DNA of 14,108 nt from JBAXSK01 sp044358815 (GCA_044358815.1 JBIKNH010000114.1:1-14108); one strand, 5' to 3'. Shown: positions 7,021 to 13,731, counted from the first letter of the stretch. Notes: a model not told the origin generated them from the letters alone. Numbers and translations: made by a program.

Positions 7021-7287
7021 ATGGTGGAAGATATTAGACCAACCCAAAAGCAATTATTTCTCAAAATCCCCAGAGAATATCACGGTGAGCCAGTAATTTC
7101 CAATTTAGTATCCCAATATCACCTCACCGTAAACATCACCGCAGCAATTTTAGGGGCGCATGGTGGCGCGGATGGCTGGTTTGACTTGACTTTGCATGGC
7201 ACTAAAGGACAAATCGACAGCGCTCTAGCCTACATTAATGATTTAAACCTAGAGATTTGGAACAGTACCGATGATGATAGTTGGTAA
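7021..7287 (+). CDS. Small NIL-domain protein
   Basis: This 88-residue protein consists almost entirely of a NIL domain, a small ferredoxin-like alpha/beta fold also found at the C-terminus of MetN-type methionine ABC transporter ATPases, where it senses the substrate. Recognisable marks are QLFLKIPREYHGEPVISNL (11-29), VNITAAILGAHGG (37-49) and the closing LTLHGTKGQIDSALAYI (56-72), followed by an acidic tail. AGGAG (7008-7012), eight bases before the ATG, fixes the start. It follows cysW on the same strand, where cysA might be expected. A regulatory or sulfur-compound-binding role connected with the transporter is plausible but unproved. It may be transcribed with cysTW or from its own promoter, since a hairpin and repeats lie between. 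Confidence 0.82.
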   Translation: MVEDIRPTQKQLFLKIPREYHGEPVISNLVSQYHLTVNITAAILGAHGGADGWFDLTLHGTKGQIDSALAYINDLNLEIWNSTDDDSW

Positions 7288-7289
7288 GA

Positions 7290-7370
7290 ACTTCTGAGAA
7301 TCTTTCTGTAAGGATAAATCAAGAACTAGAAATCACTGAGCAGTTCTGATTATTCAGAGATTTCAGAAGT
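7290..7370. terminator. Inverted repeat between convergent genes (possible bidirectional terminator)
   Basis: ACTTCTGA (7290-7297) and TCAGAAGT (7363-7370) are perfect arms, extended by AATCT/AGATT with one bulge. A second stem, AGAACT/AGTTCT (7322-7327 and 7342-7347), sits inside. The structure fills the 84-bp gap between the ends of the NIL gene and the minus-strand ATPase gene. There is no T-run. Confidence 0.4.
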
Positions 7371-7371
7371 C

Positions 7372-8658
7372 TTATTTGGGAATTACTGACAACGCTGGTA
7401 ATTTTAGTCGAGGTAAAAACCAAGCCTGCTGCCCATCTCGATATTCTACAACCAACTGCCGCTGACATAAATTAATTAACGTATGAAGCGGTAAATCTTT
7501 AGGATATTTATGCATTTGTTCGAGATAACTTTGCTCATCACTGGTTAAACTACTCAATAATAATTGAACATCATTAGAGTGAATCTCTTGCAATATTCCT
7601 AAGCTTAATGGTGGTTCTTCATATTGCAAACAAGCATGAAACAGCCGTAAGCCAAGCCGTAAATTGCCACCGCTATAAATGCATAAATCCGTTAATACCT
7701 GGTCTTCTTGGCATAATTCCTGTAATAACGAAGACAAATTTTCTAAGCGTTGAGCAGTGGTCATATTTGGGAATGCCCGTCCTAGGAGTAACTCCTGCAT
7801 CTTTCCTAATCCCACTGCATCAGGAGTGTAATCCCCTTGCCATAGCCGCACCATTGGCAAAAAATGATAAGTTCCATTCCGAAATTTACTGCGAATCACA
7901 TCGGGTTCAGGACGTAACGCCGCAGGCAGAGTATAAACTAAATGACAAGGGAATGCTTGTAACAGTTCTGCGTTTTGATAGAACAGAGATTCTGCCTGTT
8001 TTACTGACCCCATACGGTCTAAATTATCCACCAATATTACTAGTCCCTTTTTCCCTAATTGACGTAATCGCTCATTGGTTAAGGTGGCAGCTTCTTCGCA
8101 AACAGTGCGGCTAATACTTTTTAGTTGACTTTCGGAATAGTTAGCTAAACTATGTCGCAGTTCGGCGCTGTCCCGTAAAGCCATCACGAGATGTCCCAAA
8201 TGACGGGATAAAATATCAGCCCCAGTTGGTACAGTAATATGTAACCAATTCTCTAGATTCTGAACTAAATTGCTTAGATAAACATAATCCCCCCTGATTC
8301 CTGAACGCTCCATTTGGCGCAGCCACTGATAGATTACCATGAGCCAAACTTCATACACAGTAACGTCTTGGAGATCCAGGAATACATCACCTTCAATATA
8401 GACCACCATAAAACCTTGGCTCTCTAATTCGTGACGTAAACGCCACAGTTCTACGGTTTTACCACAGCCGCTGTAACCACTGAGTAAATGACAGGTGGGT
8501 TTATTGGCAGATAGGGCAATGGAACGACGGATTCGCAAAACCACAGATTCCCCTCGCACTCCACTAAAATCTACATAATAGCCGCGATCGTATTCGTGAG
8601 CGAAATCTAGAGTATGGGAAGGATTCGCCACTCGCAACAGTTCGGCTAAATGAATCAT
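7372..8658 (-). CDS. Orphan P-loop (AAA/STAND-like) ATPase
   Basis: This 428-residue protein has a clear Walker A GYSGCGKT (61-68) and Walker B GLVILVDNLD (205-214) with Asp211 and Asp214. A sensor-1-like strand (HLVYTLPAAL, 239-248) and a GGNLR stretch (330-334), where a sensor-2/lid helix would lie, come next. The C-terminus (about 370-428) looks like a small winged-helix domain. This order is that of ORC/Cdc6-like AAA+ and STAND-related ATPases; I see no transmembrane, nuclease or helicase part. A purine-rich AGGA lies about nine bases before the start. It follows the DciA-like gene by 40 bp on the same strand, so the two probably share a transcript. Its biological role is unknown; helicase loading, signalling or defence are all possible. 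Confidence 0.75.
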   Translation of the reverse strand: MIHLAELLRVANPSHTLDFAHEYDRGYYVDFSGVRGESVVLRIRRSIALSANKPTCHLLSGYSGCGKTVELWRLRHELESQGFMVVYIEGDVFLDLQDVTVYEVWLMVIYQWLRQMERSGIRGDYVYLSNLVQNLENWLHITVPTGADILSRHLGHLVMALRDSAELRHSLANYSESQLKSISRTVCEEAATLTNERLRQLGKKGLVILVDNLDRMGSVKQAESLFYQNAELLQAFPCHLVYTLPAALRPEPDVIRSKFRNGTYHFLPMVRLWQGDYTPDAVGLGKMQELLLGRAFPNMTTAQRLENLSSLLQELCQEDQVLTDLCIYSGGNLRLGLRLFHACLQYEEPPLSLGILQEIHSNDVQLLLSSLTSDEQSYLEQMHKYPKDLPLHTLINLCQRQLVVEYRDGQQAWFLPRLKLPALSVIPK

Positions 8659-8698
8659 AACAATGGTTCCTATATCCTAAAAATATCCGTAGAAGATA

Positions 8699-9499
8699 CT
8701 AACGAAATAGCTTATAAGTAGCACAAACCCGACACATCTGCCACCGTTGCACTTCTCCTTGGGGGCAATGGCGCTGACATTGGGGACATTTTACCAAGGC
8801 AGATTCTTGCTGTTTGACTAACTTGCGCCAGCGTTCCAAAGCTTCTAGGGCATTCTCAGGGGGCTTATTAGGGGGCTTAATCGGTGGTGCTGCCGCTAAA
8901 TCAGAACCATGATCAGGGAGCTTATTTGATATTGTAGGGGATACCACCACTGGTTTTGGTGTAGAGCGCAAGTTAGTCAGAGTAACTTTCTGATTTACTT
9001 GACTTTTTGGAGCATTCCCTGAGTGAGTTTGCAATGGATTTTGTAAATGAATTAAACTAATTCTTGAACTAATTCTTGGTTTAATTAGTGGATTATGGTC
9101 TGAATCATGATTAGAGTGAACTTGCTTATGAATTCTATACCAACTAGGATGATCTGCTAAGTCTGGCTTTATAGCCGCTTTTTGACGGCGCTGACTATTC
9201 CATTTTGCCGTAGAAAATCGAATGTCATCAATAGGTAAAAGATGAGCTTGACCTAGATGTTGATTGATCTTCTCTAATAATCGCAAGCGCTCAAAAGTTA
9301 AAGCATTCGCCCAAATTGGTGATGAAACATTGACATATAAAACTCCCTTAACCACTGCTTCGGGTTCCGACTGTTGCGCCACCGAAACCCCCACCCAATC
9401 CCGCCAGTAGTTATGAATATGTAACAATCGACAGCGTTGCTGCCAACTAGCTTGATTGGGTAACTGACTCAGGAGCTTTCCTAAAGTGTTCCAAGTCAT
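8699..9499 (-). CDS. DUF721/DciA-like protein with C-terminal zinc ribbon
   Basis: Residues 1-100 match the DUF721 (DciA) domain: a helical start, WRDWVGVSVAQQSEP, then LYVNVSSPIWANALTFERLRLLEKIN. DciA proteins bind and load the replicative helicase DnaB in bacteria that lack DnaC/DnaI. Residues about 100-215 are a low-complexity, probably disordered linker rich in Ser, Asn, Pro and basic residues. The C-terminus has a putative zinc ribbon with C238-x2-C241 and C256-x2-C259 (Cys245 also available). To my knowledge this layout is seen in cyanobacterial members. Two 12-bp duplications (9056-9079 and 8859-8882) add four-residue repeats to the linker (RISS/RISL and NKPP/IKPP). The start is the first Met before the domain. 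The ATPase gene follows 40 bp downstream. The role as helicase loader is by family. Confidence 0.8.
   Translation of the reverse strand: MTWNTLGKLLSQLPNQASWQQRCRLLHIHNYWRDWVGVSVAQQSEPEAVVKGVLYVNVSSPIWANALTFERLRLLEKINQHLGQAHLLPIDDIRFSTAKWNSQRRQKAAIKPDLADHPSWYRIHKQVHSNHDSDHNPLIKPRISSRISLIHLQNPLQTHSGNAPKSQVNQKVTLTNLRSTPKPVVVSPTISNKLPDHGSDLAAAPPIKPPNKPPENALEALERWRKLVKQQESALVKCPQCQRHCPQGEVQRWQMCRVCATYKLFR
8859..8882 (-). repeat. In-frame 12-bp duplication in the linker of the DciA-like gene (1)
   Basis: GGGGGCTTATTA (8859-8870) is followed by GGGGGCTTAATC (8871-8882) on the plus strand. Read on the minus strand it gives IKPP and NKPP back to back (residues 207-214). Confidence 0.75.
9056..9079 (-). 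repeat. In-frame 12-bp duplication in the linker of the DciA-like gene (2)
   Basis: ACTAATTCTTGA (9056-9067) is followed by ACTAATTCTTGG (9068-9079). On the minus strand it encodes the repeated RIS motif at residues 142-148. Confidence 0.8.
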
Positions 9500-9534
9500 A
9501 GGTTTCAGTTGCTTTGAGTAAAGACTTTTACAGG

Positions 9535-9557
9535 TTGTTTAAAGGTTTTGTTTAAAG
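9535..9557. repeat. 13-bp-period duplication upstream of the DciA-like gene
   Basis: TTGTTTAAAG occurs at 9535-9544 and again at 9548-9557, in the 160-bp spacer between the alpha-E gene and the DciA-like gene. A TATAAA-like -10 on the minus strand (around 9603-9609) could serve the DciA-like gene, but its -35 is poor. Confidence 0.65.
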
Positions 9558-9613
9558 CTTTGCTGGTAGGCTGCTCTATCAGCGGACACTTTTCTATTCT
9601 ATTTTATATCTAA

Positions 9614-9648
9614 TTTAGATCGGCTTTCAGATCAGGTTTCAGATCGGG
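9614..9648. repeat. 12-bp tandem repeat after the alpha-E gene
   Basis: TTTAGATCGGC (9614-9624), TTTCAGATCAGG (9625-9636) and TTTCAGATCGGG (9637-9648) are three near-identical units, ending 11 bp before the stop of the minus-strand alpha-E gene. Confidence 0.8.
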
Positions 9649-9659
9649 TCGATTTTACA

Positions 9660-10622
9660 TCAGGCTACTGATTTGAGAGCGAAGAAAGTATCAAAAATTT
9701 CCGCCCCGACATTATTAATTTTTGTCTGTAAACCGTCTAAAAACTCATGTAAGCCAGACTGAATGATTTCATCGACCGTGACAAAATCTAAATCACATCG
9801 CAACTGACTAATACTGCGCTCTACCTTGTTTTGCCAGGTTCCTAAAGCTGTACCACTGATTTGATAAATGGAACGTTCTGCACTCAAAATACAAGATAAA
9901 GCCGAACGAGGAAATTCGCGATTTAGTAACATGAAATTCACGACTCCTGGCGGTGTAATCCTTTGCTGCCCATACTTCCGATACATTTCGTAGGCACTAG
10001 CGGACTTCAAGAGAGCAATCCATTCTAGTTCGTCTAGAGCAGAACCCACATGGGAAATCGTTGGCAGTAGAATAAAATATTTGACATCAAGAATGCGCGA
10101 AATCTTCTCGGCTCTTTCCAAAAATCTGCCTACTAAACCGAAATGCCACGCCTCATTGTGAGACATCGTAGCATCCATGACCCCAGCAAACAAATGGCTA
10201 GTTAGCTTGACTTTGCTTAGGAAACCATGTAAGTCATCAATGGTTTGGGATTGATCCTGTGGTGCAATAGATTCCATCCATAAATAAAAATCATTCACCT
10301 GTTCCCATAATTCCGAAGAAATGATTTCTCTAATGGAACGGGCATTTTCCCTTGCGGAACGCACACAGGAACGAATTGAATTTGGATATTCTTTGTCGAA
10401 ACATAGGAAAAAAATTACATTCTCTGTAGTTGCTTGGCTATACTTGTCATAGAAGTATTGATTATCCCCTGTGGTCATCACCAGAGGCTGCCATTGTTGC
10501 GGTAACCCAGAGGGCAAATCTAGAGCCAATTGGAGATTCACGTCCACGAATCGCGCCACATTTTCGGCTCGCTCAATGTAGCGATTTAACCAATAAACAG
10601 AGTCAGCAACACGACTAAGCAT
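9660..10622 (-). CDS. Alpha-E (DUF403) domain protein
   Basis: This 320-residue, all-helical protein matches the alpha-E family over its full length, beginning with the diagnostic MLSRVADSVYWLNRYIERAENVARF (residues 1-25) and continuing with RSARENARSIREIIS (86-100), SHNEAWHFGLVGRFLERAEK and a conserved LNREFPRSALSCI. Alpha-E proteins usually stand beside circularly permuted ATP-grasp proteins and transglutaminase-like proteases, and are thought to act in peptide ligation or tagging systems; their exact role is not established. No such partner is in this window: the neighbours are a lipase and the DciA-like gene. The start is the first Met, at the family-conserved position, without a Shine-Dalgarno sequence. 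Family certain, function unknown. Confidence 0.9.
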   Translation of the reverse strand: MLSRVADSVYWLNRYIERAENVARFVDVNLQLALDLPSGLPQQWQPLVMTTGDNQYFYDKYSQATTENVIFFLCFDKEYPNSIRSCVRSARENARSIREIISSELWEQVNDFYLWMESIAPQDQSQTIDDLHGFLSKVKLTSHLFAGVMDATMSHNEAWHFGLVGRFLERAEKISRILDVKYFILLPTISHVGSALDELEWIALLKSASAYEMYRKYGQQRITPPGVVNFMLLNREFPRSALSCILSAERSIYQISGTALGTWQNKVERSISQLRCDLDFVTVDEIIQSGLHEFLDGLQTKINNVGAEIFDTFFALKSVA

Positions 10623-10623
10623 A

Positions 10624-10653
10624 GGATTTATTTAGATTTATTTGGATTTATTT
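10624..10653. repeat. 10-bp tandem repeat at the 5' end of the alpha-E gene
   Basis: GGATTTATTT (10624-10633), AGATTTATTT (10634-10643) and GGATTTATTT (10644-10653) lie directly upstream of the alpha-E start codon on the minus strand, where a ribosome binding site would be expected. Confidence 0.85.
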
Positions 10654-10715
10654 ACACCAATAAAACAGTGATCAGGGAACTACGGGCAATCTTGACATTA
10701 TCTTCCCATAGTTAC

Positions 10716-10751
10716 AGCCCACAGCACAAATTTCTGTCTGTCCTGTGGGTT
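10716..10751 (-). terminator. Stem-loop downstream of the lipase gene
   Basis: CCCACAG (10718-10724) and CTGTGGG (10743-10749) pair perfectly and are extended by a G-T and an A-T pair, with an 18-nt loop. It lies about 55 bp beyond the lipase stop on the minus strand. No T-run follows, so terminator function is only likely. Confidence 0.45.
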
Positions 10752-10806
10752 ACTTTATATTGTGATTAGTCTGCAAAGTAAATCATTTTAGGCAATGATT
10801 TGGAAG

Positions 10807-11619
10807 CTAACTAACGACGATATTATTGCTATTAGAAACGTAATTTTTATACACTTTCATATCATGATCTTTAATCATATCTAGACCAATTTCACCAACA
10901 TCTTCAGCAATACCCTTGATGTTTTCTTTAAACTCTCTCCAGAAACCAATATCTTGATGCATGTTACCGTCATTATCAAAATAGAGAAATTCCCCAACGT
11001 GCTTGTAGAATGCAACTCTTGGTGGGAATCGGGTTACCGCATCATTGTTGTTGACAAATCGAAAAGCTCTCCCCTGAAAATGCTGACTAAAGTATTTCTC
11101 GAAATCTTGTCCTCCAACCCGTGGTGAACCAAAAGTGTACAAACCACTGGTGGTAATATTCTTGTCTACCTTAAGCTGAGCAGTGGCTAGGGTAGCCAGA
11201 GCCGCCCCTAAACTGTGCCCCGTTAGCAGCACTGCTTGATTGTTTTGCCGAAATTCAGTCAGCTTGTCTAAAACATCAGCCCACACACTTTTGAGTCCTT
11301 TATAAAATCCCCGATGCACATTGATCCCCGCCGGACCTGGTTCCTGCCTAAATTTTAAATCCGTCAGCCAATCTCGAATTTTAGTCTGCTCGGTGCCACG
11401 AAAAGCCAGCACAATAATCTGATCATTACCTATCATAAATCCCTGGGTTTCATCACGATCAAAAAAATGAAATTGAGGAAAGCCCCATGAATCTCCTCCA
11501 GTACTAGTCGTCTCTTTAATCTCATCTTCTGACTTGTAGGCAAGACCAGCGCATAGTGCAGCTAGTTTAGCATTTGCTGCACTGTATTTGTAAGTTGTGG
11601 CATCAAATTGAATGATCAT
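10807..11619 (-). CDS. Class 3 (alpha/beta-hydrolase) lipase family protein
   Basis: This probable lipase or acyl-ester hydrolase has 270 residues. The nucleophile elbow is GHSLG (134-138) with Ser136. The oxyanion strand IVLAFRGTEQ (69-78) and the block GINVHRGFYKGLKSVW (98-113) are typical of fungal-type class 3 lipases. Likely catalytic partners are Asp193 (VNNNDAVTRFPP) and His252 near the C-terminus (KDHDMKVY). GSPRVGG (164-170) is also a family mark. No signal peptide or membrane segment is seen, so it is cytoplasmic or exported by another route. The natural substrate (membrane lipid, triacylglycerol or other ester) cannot be read from sequence. It stands alone on the minus strand, with a long AT-rich spacer upstream. 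Confidence 0.88.
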   Translation of the reverse strand: MIIQFDATTYKYSAANAKLAALCAGLAYKSEDEIKETTSTGGDSWGFPQFHFFDRDETQGFMIGNDQIIVLAFRGTEQTKIRDWLTDLKFRQEPGPAGINVHRGFYKGLKSVWADVLDKLTEFRQNNQAVLLTGHSLGAALATLATAQLKVDKNITTSGLYTFGSPRVGGQDFEKYFSQHFQGRAFRFVNNNDAVTRFPPRVAFYKHVGEFLYFDNDGNMHQDIGFWREFKENIKGIAEDVGEIGLDMIKDHDMKVYKNYVSNSNNIVVS

Positions 11620-12177
11620 ATTTTAGCTGTTCAGTTTAAGTGTAATGTGATAGAGACTAGCTGAGATTAATCAAGTTGTGATTAAGTAAATCAAGTAATT
11701 GGATATTCTGCTCGACTGTTATATTATCGCCTTTGCTTGCTAAATAATCATCAAAATAATTGTCAACTTTTTTATTGAATTTATAAGTTTTAGTTTAACT
11801 TCCCAAGAATATTCTTTTAACCAAAAGCCAGTCATGGGCTAATTAAAATTTACATAATTTCTAGCTTTAAAACAGTAAGTAATTAACCAGAAGCCATAAT
11901 TCAGAGCATATTTTTCCTGATCATATTAGCCATTTAACAAACCATTGCCCTGACGAATCTGCCTAATCAGTTGGTTTAAATTTTGGTTTAAACTTATGAT
12001 TTGATTTGCGATTTGAAATGTCAAGACTACAGCACAAAATTGCGATATATTAAGATAAAATAAGCTGTAGTGGGGCAAAAGCAAGCCAAAGCGCCCCAAA
12101 ATCCTTTAAAATTTTGCCCAACTTCGTAAAATCAAACTTTCTCAAATTCTGTAAGTTCAAGAACATAGGTTAAATTA
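11620..12177. other. Long AT-rich divergent spacer between the lipase and SDR genes
   Basis: These 558 bp hold no convincing gene. They contain a 12-bp-period duplication TTGGTTTAAA (11971-11980 and 11983-11992), an AATCAAGT repeat near 11669 and 11689, and a minus-strand TTGACA (11766-11761) that lacks a good -10. At 12071-12120 competing RNA stems lie in the leader of the SDR gene. Promoters for both divergent genes must lie here, but I cannot fix them. Confidence 0.5.
12071..12120 (+). promoter_or_regulatory. Mutually exclusive stems in the leader of the CSP41b-like gene
   Basis: TGGGGC (12071-12076) can pair with GCCCCA (12093-12098), or GGGCAAAA (12073-12080) can pair with TTTTGCCC (12112-12119). 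CAAAAT (12097-12102) can also pair with ATTTTG (12111-12116). The first and second stems share bases, so only one can form. It ends 58 nt before the start codon. Confidence 0.35.
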
Positions 12178-13122
12178 ATGAAAATTCTGGTTATGGGTGG
12201 CACTCGGTTTGTGGGGGTGTCCCTGACGCGGCTGCTGGTAAGCCAAGGTCATGAAGTGGTTTTATTCAATCGCGGTAACAAACCCGCACCAGTAGCAGGT
12301 TTACGAACAATTGTTGGGGATCGTACTAAAGCCGCCGATCTTGCGCCCTTAGCAGATGAGTCCTTTGATGCAGTTTTTGACAACAACGGACGGGAACTCA
12401 GCGATACTCAGCCCTTAGCGGATCTATTTAAGGGACGGGTGCAACATTTTGTATATATGAGTTCCGCCGGCGTTTATCTGGATGCCGATGTGCTACCCTA
12501 CGCCGAAACCGATGCCACTGATCCCAAAAGTCGCCATAAAGGCAAGTTAGACACGGAAGCTTATTTAGCCCAATTGCATCAAGAGAGTGGATTTCCTTAT
12601 ACTTCCATTCGTCCGACCTACATTTACGGACCGCAAAATTACAACGATGTAGAAGCGTGGTTTTTTGACCGAATCATGCGAGATCGTCCCATTCCAATTC
12701 CTGGCAATGGTAAATTCATTACGCAATTGGGTCATGTGGATGATTTAGCAGCAGCAATGGCGGCAGTACTGAATCAGCCCCAAGCCATTGGTCAAATCTA
12801 TAATGTTTCCGATACACGGTTTGTGACGTACACAGGACTAGCCAAGGAATGCGCCAAGGCAGCGGGCAAAGATCCTCAAGCTTTACAATTCCATTTCTAT
12901 AATCCTAAGGATTTTGATTTTGGTAAGAAAAAAGCATTTCCTTTCCGATTACAACATTTCTTCGCCTCGGTGACCAAAGCCCAAACGGAACTCCAATGGG
13001 AACCAAAATATACACTGCTGACTGGTTTAGAGACTTCTTTAAAACAGGACTATTTGGCTTCAGGACGACACACTACTGATTTAGACTTTAGCCTTGATGA
13101 TCAGATTCTCGCAAAGAAGTAA
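12178..13122 (+). CDS. Atypical NAD-dependent epimerase/dehydratase (SDR), CSP41b-like
   Basis: This 314-residue extended/atypical SDR has an N-terminal Rossmann nucleotide-binding loop MGGTRFVG (6-13) and NRG (31-33) at the end of the second strand. MSSAGVY (94-100), RPTYIYGPQNYNDVEAWFFDRI (145-166) and GHVDDLA are conserved in the plant chloroplast stem-loop binding protein CSP41b and its cyanobacterial relatives. The usual SDR YxxxK pair is not present where expected: the region reads PKSRHKGKLDTE (116-127). Loss of this pair fits the CSP41 group, which is associated with RNA or ribosomes rather than clear sugar epimerase activity. The start is directly before the first beta-strand, with no Shine-Dalgarno sequence. 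It appears to be a single-gene transcript. Confidence 0.85.
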   Translation: MKILVMGGTRFVGVSLTRLLVSQGHEVVLFNRGNKPAPVAGLRTIVGDRTKAADLAPLADESFDAVFDNNGRELSDTQPLADLFKGRVQHFVYMSSAGVYLDADVLPYAETDATDPKSRHKGKLDTEAYLAQLHQESGFPYTSIRPTYIYGPQNYNDVEAWFFDRIMRDRPIPIPGNGKFITQLGHVDDLAAAMAAVLNQPQAIGQIYNVSDTRFVTYTGLAKECAKAAGKDPQALQFHFYNPKDFDFGKKKAFPFRLQHFFASVTKAQTELQWEPKYTLLTGLETSLKQDYLASGRHTTDLDFSLDDQILAKK

Positions 13123-13176
13123 TCAATACCAATTCTGGAAGGAATCAAGAAGTAATTAACTAGTGTTACGTGGAAG

Positions 13177-13230
13177 GTTGCAAGCCCCTTACCCCTAGCC
13201 CCTCTCCCAAAAGGTGAGAGCAGGGTGGTT
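13177..13230. repeat. REP-like dispersed repeat of the 'acccctagcccctctccc' type
   Basis: The stretch reads CCTTACCCCTAGCCCCTCTC and then a short loop with GAGAG (13216-13220), which pairs with CTCTC (13202-13206). GGGT further out can pair with ACCC. In my knowledge this C-rich 'CCCCTAnCCCCTCTCC' motif with a small hairpin is scattered in many copies between genes of cyanobacteria; only one copy is in this window. Confidence 0.6.
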
Positions 13231-13275
13231 TCATTTTCATAAAGGGAGAAAACCAAGAAGGCAAAATAGTAAAAA

Positions 13276-13317
13276 ATGGTCTGGTAAAAGCTAAGCAAAA
13301 AGCAGATACCAGACCAT
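13276..13317 (-). terminator. Perfect 11-bp inverted repeat with minus-strand T-run
   Basis: ATGGTCTGGTA (13276-13286) and TACCAGACCAT (13307-13317) are exact reverse complements around a 20-nt loop. Five further A residues precede it (13271-13275), so on the minus strand the stem is followed by a T-run, as in an intrinsic terminator. No convincing minus-strand gene reads into it. Confidence 0.55.
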
Positions 13318-13358
13318 CGGCAAAGTCAAGGAAAGCGCCATCCGCTGTGGCTAGTAAT

Positions 13359-13496
13359 ATGCTTAACCTTGGTGGGGGTATTGTGTGGCTATCATGGATA
13401 TCGCCCATTAGCCGATTTTTGCCAGAACCATTGGCAAACTCTGCAAACAATGCTAGAGCTACCAACCCAGAGCCGAATCCCCTACGCTCTAACTAG
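13359..13496 (+). CDS. Doubtful small ORF, hypothetical
   Basis: From ATG 13359 there are 45 codons to the TAG at 13494; the frame is open upstream to 13218 (92 codons in all) but with no better start than a GTG at 13347. The product would start MLNLGGGIVWLSWISPISRF, a short hydrophobic patch, and end in an Asn/Pro-rich tail. There is no Shine-Dalgarno sequence and no recognised family. It overlaps the right part of the repeat-rich spacer and may be chance or a gene remnant. Confidence 0.15.
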   Translation: MLNLGGGIVWLSWISPISRFLPEPLANSANNARATNPEPNPLRSN

Positions 13497-13543
13497 CAAA
13501 GCTACTTCTACATGACAGATGGATGGAAAGTTGATCCTAATTT

Positions 13544-13584
13544 TATTGCCGATATTTTTTTATTGCCGATATTTTATTGCCGAT
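13544..13584. repeat. Three TTATTGCCGAT repeats upstream of hisC
   Basis: TATTGCCGAT begins at 13544, 13561 and 13575, giving periods of 17 and 14 bp with T-rich filler between the copies. Confidence 0.8.
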
Positions 13585-13693
13585 GGAGATCAGAGCGTTA
13601 GTGAAACTTAAGTAAAACTTACATCACAAGGGTTGAAGGTGGAAATACCAGATTAAGGTACTATTTGGCTGATTCGTACTGAGCACATCATCT

Positions 13694-13699
13694 TATAAT
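13694..13699 (+). promoter_or_regulatory. -10 element of hisC
   Basis: TATAAT at 13694-13699 is a consensus -10 placed 32 bp before the hisC ATG, giving a leader of about 27 nt. No good -35 is found at 16-18 bp; TTGGCT at 13665 is too far away. Confidence 0.55.
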
Positions 13700-13731
13700 G
13701 AGGTCAAACCCGCTCCACCGTAGTTCATCTC

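Larger units (their letters stand above)
13123..13731. other. Repeat-rich spacer between the SDR gene and hisC
   Basis: These 609 bp contain, in order, a REP-like dispersed repeat (13177-13230), an 11-bp perfect inverted repeat (13276-13317), a doubtful small ORF (13359-13496), a TTATTGCCGAT triple repeat (13544-13584) and the hisC promoter. No recognisable gene family is present on either strand. Confidence 0.6.

Noticed and set aside
7608..8114. 168-codon open frame on the plus strand
   Set aside because: It lies opposite the P-loop ATPase gene, whose motifs are clear; the plus-strand product matches no family I know and has no promoter or Shine-Dalgarno sequence.
8584..8591. HIP1 palindrome (GCGATCGC)
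   Set aside because: The site reads GCGATCGT, one mismatch. I found no full HIP1 copy in the window, so it gives no support for a HIP1-rich genome.
11761..11766. Minus-strand TTGACA as lipase promoter
   Set aside because: No acceptable -10 is found 16-18 bp away; kept only as a remark in the spacer entry.
13166..13465. 99-codon minus-strand frame
   Set aside because: Its end is the translated REP-like repeat (LLGEGLGVRGL), commonly mis-annotated, and the rest has no family match; kept only as part of the spacer finding.
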